From contig CANTUZ010000020.1 in NCBI GenBank assembly GCA_947846985.1, forward strand, positions 6,483,459 through 6,547,458: DNA of 64,000 nt, written 5' to 3'. The notes below the pieces were generated by a model. That model was not told the origin of the DNA, ran no database searches, and worked only from the letters and a program-made list of their open reading frames with translations. The position numbers and the translations under genes are program-made. The first letter of the stretch is position 1. Each line of letters starts with the position of its first letter. This stretch comes from Fratercula arctica. Its lineage: Eukaryota; Chordata; Aves; Charadriiformes; Alcidae. Shown here piece after piece: positions 56,301 to 64,000 of the stretch.

Positions 56301-59300
56301 ACAAATTTAGCAATAGAGGAGGAAACTGAGGGGCAGTCATGGGGCAAAGCAACCTTCCTTATTGCCCGGTCATAGCGCTGAAAGCCATCCTGGATCCCGA
56401 CAATGGAATCGCTCTCACTCCAACCCTCTCTGGTGTAGTTTGGTCATTCAAGTCTCTATACAGCTTAAATTATCCCCTGCAGCTGCTTCTTCCTCAAAAG
56501 CACCTGCTAAGGTAGTGTAACTGATAGTGTTACTTGTGAAGTGTTGAACAAAGTCTCTTATTTATGACTGCCATTGAACACCAATCTTCTTGCATTAAAT
56601 ATGGTTGTATGTATTGTTTTATTACACGTGTGGTCTGACTTTATTTAGTATTGCTTTAGTGGTCTGTCTACTGTAAGATGAAGATCTTTGCATGTAAGAT
56701 TAAAAGGACAGGAAAACAGCTCAAACTGGCCTCAGCAACAGTCTGAATTCCAGCTTACCTGGGGCCTGGTCCAATTTCTACTCAGCAGTTGCTGATATAA
56801 ACCCTGTGGCAATTTAAGTGTTTTTCAGAAGGCCGATCAAGGAATGAAGGGGCGACTGGTCCCCGCTGCCCCAGCACTCCTGGAACAGCCCTGGCACCAG
56901 CTGGCTCGGCTTGTGCAGTTCGGCCTGTGCTGCTTCTATAAATAGTTCTTGGTTTTCAGCTTTTCATGAGTAATGAAACTTGCATACTTATTTGCAAGTC
57001 CTAACTAGAATGTTGTACTTCCAATTGAAAACGCAGCGTGAGCAATGCAAGCAGCAACATAAAAGGCAGTCTTCGCAGTGGCTTATTCTCTCCACTCCTC
57101 AAAATTATATTTATTTGCATTCTCATGTCTTTAATCCAGCTCTGGTTACAGAACCGGGCTCTCCATGAGGGAAGTGTGCAATGGGTATCTTGAAGCTTTT
57201 ACTCTAGCCACAGTGTATAGAAGCGTCCCCAAACCTGAGCAGCGTGTAAAGTAACCCAGACAGCGTGAGCACATGGCAAAACCCAGAGAATTCTCCAATT
57301 CCTTTGCAGATAGCGATGAAGTCAACAAGCATTGATGTGGTATTGCTGGTGTTTCTGCCGTGCTGGCAGCATGTTGGTGTGGCTATTTAATATATATCTA
57401 TCTCCTTGCTAGCAATGGCACAATCAACGAGGAGCCAAGCTAACGCAACGGGAGTGACTCCCACATAAACTGTCGCTCTTCTGTGCTTCTCTTGTGATGG
57501 TGAAAAACCCCAAGTGTAAGTGGTAGAAGCTGACTAGATGCTCCTAAAAGCCACGTGCCAATGTTTGGGGGAAGGTGCTTTGCCACTTGTCAGGCTGGCA
57601 GCGGCTGCCCTCCTGCGGCAGAACAGAAACCGTCACCCAAAGACTCGACACATGCTGAAGCTTTTTTTTTTTTTTTTTGCACTGCCTCACTAAGTCTAAG
57701 CAATTGTAAAACCAGGACTAATATATCAGTAATGACCTGTTGTTCATATAGGCTTCACCTTCCACCATTATGCTTTTTGCCACACTATTGTGTTCTGCTC
57801 ACAAGGTGGCAACATGAGGAGTGGTTTAATACTTGACATCCGAAACTTTCCTTTTTAGCTTTGCACAATGGAAACCCTACTTCAAGATTTGGAACTAAAA
57901 GCTTCCGGTAAACAAGCGGGACTCACAGCCTGCCCTGCATTTGTGCTGAAGAACCAGAGCACCCTAGCATTAAACAGCAATTTGGTGCACATTTATTTAA
58001 GAATGGTTTTCATTTCAGGGACTGCAGTCACCACTCCACTTTAACTCTGTGAGGGATCCCAGCTGGCTCTTCACTACTACAGAAGTGGCCCAGTCAAAAT
58101 TATACCCAGGTACAAATGAAAACTATGATTTATTTAAAATCTGTCTTCCACATTTTTCCAAGACAACTTTTTCACAAGCAGCATAAAACCTGTTTCAGTT
58201 TTCAGTACACCATCAGAGGCCCGCAACAGGTAACAGATTTGGTTGGTTGAGGGGTACTTGTAAGGAAACTTGTCAGTTTTTATATCGTTTACCTTTTCCT
58301 TGTCATACACTGCTCTAGGTCAGATTTGCTCTGTAAACACCTGCATGACATGGGAATTAAAAAAGCAGCAAATGAGGCTTAAAGAGTACGAGAAAAGTAG
58401 AGAGCCTGGGAAAGCTTAGTCTGCCTAAAAATTAATGGTGGGCTCTGCATGATTTGCATCAACTAAAAACCTATGTTTATACAGGGATAAGCCCACTGGA
58501 AGCAGTGTACACTTCAGTGTTGCTATGGTGCTAAAGAAAGAGGAGTAGCATTTCATTTCAATAGTATTTGTTTTGTTAGTTAGGACTTGCTTTATTCTGT
58601 CTAGGAAATACTAGCCCAGACCAGGCCCCATCGAGAGCAGTGGCAATGCATGCACAGCAATGATTTTTTTCAGTTAAATGTCTTCCAGGGAAACAGTTTA
58701 GTTTGAAAAGTGTGTGGTGTATTGCGAAAAACACCTCTAAGGATGATGTGGAGCCTGTTCTGGGGATTATGGGATGCTTGGTCCCCTCAGTCTCCAGCAC
58801 AAGAAGTCACTCATCACAAGTGCATAAGGAGTCTCACTTATCACTAAGAAGAGTCTGTTTATAGGAGCAAGCAAACGAAAACTGAAGTCATTAGTCCAGT
58901 TTTTCCCTTACATAAACTTGTGTTCACAGGTCTTATCTCTGAATAAGCTGTCTTCAGCACAGAGGAGATGAAACATGGTGTCAAACAGCACAGCAACTCT
59001 ACCTTCTCTTGGCTTTCTGCATGCGACAGTAATCGCCCCTTTGTGGGGCCTCAGCTGCGAGCCGGTGTTGAGCATCACCCGTCCCAGTATGTCAGCACAT
59101 GTCACGCACTATCACAACGGTGTTTAATGACTGGGCTGCAGCTGGGATCCTTATCGTACAGCACACAGGACTCCTCGCACCGAGCACTGGTATTGCAGTA
59201 CCCATCAAGGGAGCAGAAGTGCAGGTACAGTGCTTGCCACAGCGTCCACAGAGGCAGGTAGTGGAGACCAGCCCCCTGAACCACATGCTGCGGTAAGCAC

Positions 59301-59791
59301 AGCAGTGGGACCCCGTCTAGCCTTTACATGCTGACCGTCTTCCCAGTAGTTGGAAGAACTGATTTACATAACAAAGAACTTTGCTCAAGGGTGAGGCTCT
59401 CGCATCCAACTAACAAGAGGTGTTTTTAACCTCCCCCCAAAAATGTTTCTATTAACTCCATGGATGGTTTGGAGAACTAAGGGAGGGATTTTTTTTTTTT
59501 TAAATTATACCTAATTCCCTGTCTCTCCAAGTCTCCTCTGTGCCTGAAGTCAATTTTTTTTCTGAGTAAAATACTGAAGTCTTATCACAGGTGAAGCTAG
59601 CTCCTGAGGAGAGGGTAAAGCTTGGTTTGTAACTAACTTAATGCCTAACTTAAAATTACTACAGGAACCTTCTTAGTCACAAGCTTCAAGGCAGCCACCA
59701 GACCATACCCGCTCCAGTTCACACACACCTTTGACTTCAGCAGAATCAAAGTAATGCCAGGAAGGAATTTGGACACTGAGTGTAAAAAAAC
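53303..59791. other. Convergent 3' region between C6orf132 and WDR77
   Basis: About 6.5 kb of mostly AT-rich sequence with no supported coding frame. Plus-strand poly(A) candidates for C6orf132 are AATAAA 55051-55056 and an ATTAAA near 56595 followed by GT-rich sequence. Minus-strand candidates for WDR77 are at 58591-58596, 58129-58134 and 57992-57997. Homopolymers include T at 57662-57678. It probably consists largely of the two 3' UTRs. Confidence 0.5.
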
Positions 59792-62700
59792 CTATTCTTT
59801 TACACAGTTGACTCCAGAAGCGTCACCACTTGGTATGGGGACAGTGTGATGTAAAACCTGATGATCCCATCCAACTGTAGTGAGCAAGGCATTGTCCGAA
59901 GGAGACCACGCTAAGCCTTTTACGAAGTCTCGGTGAGAACGGTTTCTGAACCTGGAAAACATGAACATTCCATTAGCCATAAAGCAGTATCACTCGGAGT
60001 TTATGGGCTTGTGCAATTCCTAACTGCTAGTTTGTTGGGATGATGCTCCCCTGTTTAAGGAGTATTTTCATCTTATGCTAAGCATATGCATAAATAATTA
60101 ACTTAATGAAAAGTCAACAAGACAAAACTGCTACAGCAGTAAATACATTCTGTCTAGTACTTACACCTCTGAGAGGTCTGAGTCAAGAACAGCTACTGAA
60201 CAGTCTTCACTTATTGAAGCCAGTAAGGGTGAACTAGAGGAGAGAGATGAGACCACGGTTAGAACAATCAAATACAAGAAAGCTTCTAAAGGATAAACTT
60301 ACGAAAAGCATTCTTCATAGCGAGTCTGACCAGGTACAGTGAATTAACAGACACCAAGTCTTACGAAAATGTTTTCATTATCATTTGTCAGGTTGCCAGC
60401 ACGCTAGGCAGGAATATTCTGCTAGCATTGGAAAGCAAGTCATCCTTCCTCAGAGGTTACTGTGGTTAGAAAAATCCCCACAATGAGTGGGTCAATAATT
60501 GTGAATACTGCAAAGATGTTCTCATGTATATTCACATACTTGTCAAAATTGAGATGTTGTTTGGTTTTACGCTGTTCTTCAGTACTGATCTTCTTGATAA
60601 AGAGATCAAAACTAGTACTCTCATAGGTTTTACTCTAAAAACAAATAAGGCTTTTTTCAGGTGTATGTAGTCACACATTCTATGCCAGTGTATCAGACTG
60701 TACCTATGTGTAGAAAATGCAAACCCCGTGATACTTCGGGCATGCACAGTGGAGCTGAGGGCAGAATCAGGATTCTTTGTGTCTACTAGTGCAACTGTTC
60801 CATTTTCGTCACCTTTAAGAGAGGAAGGGAGAATTGAGGTTATTAGCAAAATTGTCACATGAAAAGACAGACCTTGATTTGTGTGGTGAAAGTCAAATAA
60901 TATCACTTCTTACCCAAAGCAAAGATGTCACTTTTCTGTGGATGCCACATGACTGAGGTAGGGAGGTGATTACAGGCACTGCAAACTGTGAGTAAAGAAA
61001 TTAGGATGAGTGTGGAAAGAGTCAGTACAAAGATATTCCTACACTATCTCAGTTAGCGCTGCTACTGCACTAAGAAAAGTATTTAAAAGCTTAGTATACT
61101 TCTGCAATAGTATTAGACTTAGGTTTTAATAGGCTTTTCTGCCCAGATGGTCAAATCGCTAGACTTAGAGTTAGACACAGCGAAGTCGGGCATAAAATAA
61201 TTCATGTCTTCCACAAAAATTCATACACACGCAGTGAGTGCATACAGAAACATACCAATTCGAGTAGCTGGTTTGGGGCATCTGGTGTCCCAGAGTAAAG
61301 TTCTGTTGTCCTATAAATCCAAAGTGAATGAGAAGGTTTTTACAATTTCTTTGTGGAAGGGGGTAGGCATAAACTCAGATTTGCTGCAGAACTCCTACCG
61401 ACCCACATTCAAACCCACACCACCTCTTCCTTTGTGTTAAAATGATGCTGCCATTAGTTGCAAGTTAGCTCCTTCAGTCATCCCCAAAACAGAGTTGGGA
61501 ACTCCCACATTTTAATACAAACCTGTAGAAATCATCTTCCTAAGCCAACTGGCAACTTATCAGACTGTAACGTTTAAATAACACAGGTATGCAGCTTGTA
61601 ACACAATAGGTGGTTTCTCAGTCAGTGCATTTAACTGTAAATAACTACAGTTAAATCTCATTTATAGATTTAGATAGAAAGCAAGCTTTACCTCAGCACA
61701 GGACAGGAACACAGTGTCCTTACCAGGACAGGAAGCCACACATGTCACTGAACCGGAGTGAGCTACCGAAAGCACAAAAGGATAAAGAGCCTCAAAGATT
61801 GTATCCAACCTTCCCACGTGTTCCCAAGGACCTCTGAAGGTCCAGCAGTATAATGATAGTTTATGCCCAGATACAGGGTTAACTTCTACTCAGCAATAGC
61901 CAACTGCTTCCTACCAAGCTGATGAGCTGCCAAATCCAACCAGAGCCACTGCAGTCAAGTCCCTGTGATGTGCATAAGCTTGAGGAAGCCTCACCAGACA
62001 AGAGTCGGTTACAAAGGGGCCAGGGAGGACAGGATCAAACAAAATATGGCCTCTGCCACAGCTAGAGATCACAATACCAGATCTCCAGACATCGGCATCT
62101 CCAATGAGCTGTTGTTCAAAACAGGGGTTAGGAGATATCAATCATGTGCAGGTAGAAGAAAGATTTCAATACAAAAGAAATACTCTAAAATACACTTAGA
62201 GATGCAAGGCAAACTAAGCCTTATACCATTCATTTTGTGGGGAGAAATGAACAGCCAAAGAAATAAGGCTGTGCCGGAAACTTCACAGACTGGCAAACAT
62301 TAGATCATGGCCCCAAGTGTGGTTTGGCAGACAGATAACCAGCGATGCTGCAGGACTGAGCTCAGCCTGCAGCAACCGGCAAGGGGGCAGGAGGAGCGGA
62401 GCGATGGTGTGGCACTCACCTCTGTAGGAGTGCAGCACCGCTTGCTGTGGGAGGTCCCACACCTTCACACTGCAGACAAGAGCGAGCAGTCAGCGCCCGG
62501 CACCGGCCCTGCCACACGGCAGCCGGGCTGGGGACACTCACCAAAAGTCCCTGCCGCCGCTGACAGCCTGGGTGCTGCTGGCCAGGACGGCCACCGTCGT
62601 CGCGATGTCATCGTGCTCGTATTTACAGAACTTGTTGACGATGAGGGTTTCGTTCTCGTCCAGCTCCCACAGCTCCACGGCGCCTGGAGAGGGGGGATGG

Positions 62701-63297
62701 GGGGCACTCACGGCATCAGGAGACCCGCTTCGGAGGGGGTGGGACCCACCTTAGCGATGGGGGGGTACCCACTCCAGTGGGGATCACCCACCTCAACGAT
62801 AGGGATGGGGGGGCACCCACCCCATGGGCGGCCCCAGGGGGGGAACCCCCGTTGCTTACCGGAGTCGGAAGCCACCAGGATGCCCCTGTCAGCCACCCAG
62901 CGCAGGTCGGCGACGCCCGCCTCTGTCTGGACGCCGGCAGTGCAGAAGCCCTCACTGGGGGCGCGGCGGGGGTCGGCGAAGACCCAGAGGGAGCCGGTCC
63001 AGCAGCGGCCGCTCAGCCCCGAAGCGCCCAGCAGCAGGACCCCGTCTGCGGGAGAGGCGAGGGGAGAGGCCCAGTGAGCGGAGGGGCCGGGCGGCCCGGC
63101 CCGGCCTCCTCACCCCGCTCCCCCGGCCCGCCCGCGGCCCCGCTACCTGCGCGGTAGTGCGCGCCCTCCAGGTGCCGCTCCATGCAGGCGGGAGCGTTGG
63201 GCGGGATGTTCCACTCGGGGCCGGCCGCATCCGCGGCCTCCCCGCCCGCCGGCGGCGCTGGGGGCGGCGGGGGCTGCTCGGGCGGCGGCTCCTCCAT
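59792..63297 (-). CDS. WDR77: WDR77 / MEP50 methylosome WD40 protein, ten coding exons
   Basis: Exons in transcript order: 63147-63297, 62860-63045, 62542-62683, 62420-62469, 61692-61762, 61256-61310, 60914-60985, 60704-60812, 60165-60233, 59792-59951. They join in phase to 354 residues (human 342). The protein is the seven-bladed WD40 partner of PRMT5 in the arginine methyltransferase complex and presents substrates such as histones and Sm proteins, in cytoplasm and nucleus. Family blocks are clear: [20 protein letters not shown], then [47 protein letters not shown] and [11 protein letters not shown]. The first 28 residues are a Pro/Ala-rich extension compared with human. For exon 9 the GTAAGT donor ending the exon at 60165 was chosen over an earlier GT because only it keeps the frame. 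The start lies about 200 bases from that of ATP5PB on the other strand. Confidence 0.96.
62745..62832 (-). repeat. Two-copy degenerate tandem repeat in WDR77 intron 2
   Basis: Two roughly 40-base units with the shared pattern CACCT.A.CGAT then GGGGGGG, CACCCAC.CCA and GTGGG/ATGGG. It is intronic and not obviously functional. Confidence 0.4.
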
Positions 63298-63501
63298 GGC
63301 GGCGGCGGCGGCGGCGAGAGCGGGGCCGGCGGCGCCCCCACGTGCTCCCGCGCCGCGCGCGCCGCCGCCGCCTCTCGCGAGAGCACCCGCCCCGCCCCGC
63401 GGATCTCGCGAGAGCCTACCAGCCGCCATCTTGGTGCGGAGGCGGCCGGCGGTCACTGGGACGAAGGGGGTTGTGTCGTTGCCTGTGCTGTCCCGCCCGC
63501 C
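63298..63501. promoter_or_regulatory. Bidirectional promoter of WDR77 and ATP5PB
   Basis: The 204 bases between the two start codons are CG-dense and lack a TATA box. They hold two perfect palindromes TCTCGCGAGA at 63373-63382 and 63404-63413, and a GCCGCCATCTTG element at 63422-63433 that fits the YY1 site. Both motifs are known core elements of housekeeping, often divergent, promoters. The arrangement fits shared control of a methylosome subunit and an ATP synthase subunit. Confidence 0.75.
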
Positions 63502-63672
63502 ATGCTCTCCCGCCTGCTCCTCCGCGCTGGTGAGACGAGGGGAGTGCTGTCTCCCTGGGGTAGGGGTGGCGGGCGGGGTGTTGTGTTTGAGCTCTGTCCT
63601 GACGCTCTCTGCCCCTCTTGTTCCCCCAGCCCCGGCCGCGCTGAGGAGCCTGCCGCCTCCCGCCGCCGTGGG
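63502..63672 (+). CDS. ATP5PB: ATP synthase peripheral stalk subunit b, first two exons, partial
   Basis: Exon 1 is 63502-63529 (ATG to a GTGAGA donor) and exon 2 is 63630-63672 (CCCCCAG acceptor, GTGAGT donor). They encode MLSRLLLRAAPAALRSLPPP then AAV, an Arg-rich, acid-free mitochondrial targeting sequence. Human ATP5PB starts MLSRVVLSAAATAAPSL and lies head to head with WDR77 in the same way. The mature protein, encoded beyond the window, is the b subunit of the stator that links F1 to Fo in the inner membrane. The identification rests on the short N-terminus and on the neighbour, so it is strong but not complete. Confidence 0.85.
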
Positions 63673-64000
63673 GTGAGTACCGGGGGGGCGCGGGGGGCTG
63701 GGCAAGGAGCGCTGGGGGCTTGGGCCTCCGACTGAGGCCTAGCGGCGCCTCGGGTGTGCCGGGCGGCCCGGCCAGCTGGCGTCCCCCGGCAGTGACGGGC
63801 TGCCTGAGGAGGCCTGGCAGCGCCTGAGAAACCCCCCAGTCGTTGTTCATAAATAACGTTGTTCTGGGGGTTTGTCTTTATTTTTCTAACTAATGTTGTG
63901 GGCTATAGAGTAGCTACGGTGGGAAGGAGGCTCTGGAGGTTATCTAGTCCCGCCCATTACCTCAAAGGAGGCGTGTCTAATGAGTGCCTACCTATTTAAT
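63673..64000 (+). other. ATP5PB intron 2, partial, with possible CR1 remnant
   Basis: Intronic sequence to the window end. At about 63905-63985 GTGGGAAGGAGGCTCTGGAG and the following TTATCTAGTC resemble a degraded reverse-complemented CR1 3' end. The match is weaker than for the other CR1 copies here. Confidence 0.45.

Noticed and set aside
60166..60167. Earlier donor GTGTAA for WDR77 exon 9
   Set aside because: It leaves the wrong phase for exon 10. The GTAAGT two bases later gives the expected [11 protein letters not shown] junction.

Overview
The window is vertebrate nuclear DNA, most likely from a bird. Genes are split into short exons with GT-AG introns. The repeats I can recognise are CR1-type LINE fragments in both orientations; I saw no Alu, L1 or B elements. 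The gene set is what I would expect on a small GC-rich avian microchromosome resembling chicken chromosome 26 (inference from memory). There are no bacterial-style operons, CRISPR arrays or phage genes, and I found no new multi-gene system.

Layout from left to right. (1) 1-7.6 kb: the last exons of a TRAF3IP3-like gene (+), a single-exon C1orf74 homologue (-) and the complete coding part of IRF6 (-). A CpG island with a tandem repeat at 11.1-11.9 kb is the probable IRF6 promoter. (2) 16.3-31.0 kb: the two guanylate cyclase-activating protein genes, GUCA1B (+) and GUCA1A (-), four coding exons each, facing tail to tail across about 6.6 kb. (3) 33.1-36.3 kb: a small minus-strand gene that fits GUCA1ANB by position. 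(4) 39.8-53.3 kb: the C6orf132 homologue (+), five coding exons, one of 2.9 kb encoding a proline-rich protein. (5) 53.3-59.8 kb: AT-rich convergent 3' region without visible genes. (6) 59.8-63.3 kb: WDR77 (-), ten coding exons. (7) From 63.5 kb: the first two exons of ATP5PB (+), divergent from WDR77 across a short shared CpG-island promoter.

The window joins three blocks that lie apart in human: TRAF3IP3-C1orf74-IRF6 (1q32), GUCA1B-GUCA1A-GUCA1ANB-C6orf132 (6p21) and WDR77-ATP5PB (1p13). Within each block the human order and orientation are kept. The genes do not form one pathway. The two GCAPs act together on retinal guanylate cyclases in photoreceptors, IRF6 controls epidermal differentiation, WDR77 is the PRMT5 partner, and ATP5PB is an ATP synthase stator subunit.

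Exon boundaries were set by hand from splice signals, reading phase and remembered human proteins. All complete coding sequences close in frame: IRF6 460 aa, GUCA1B 198 aa, GUCA1A 199 aa, C6orf132 1113 aa, WDR77 354 aa. UTR ends, first noncoding exons and promoters are inferred.
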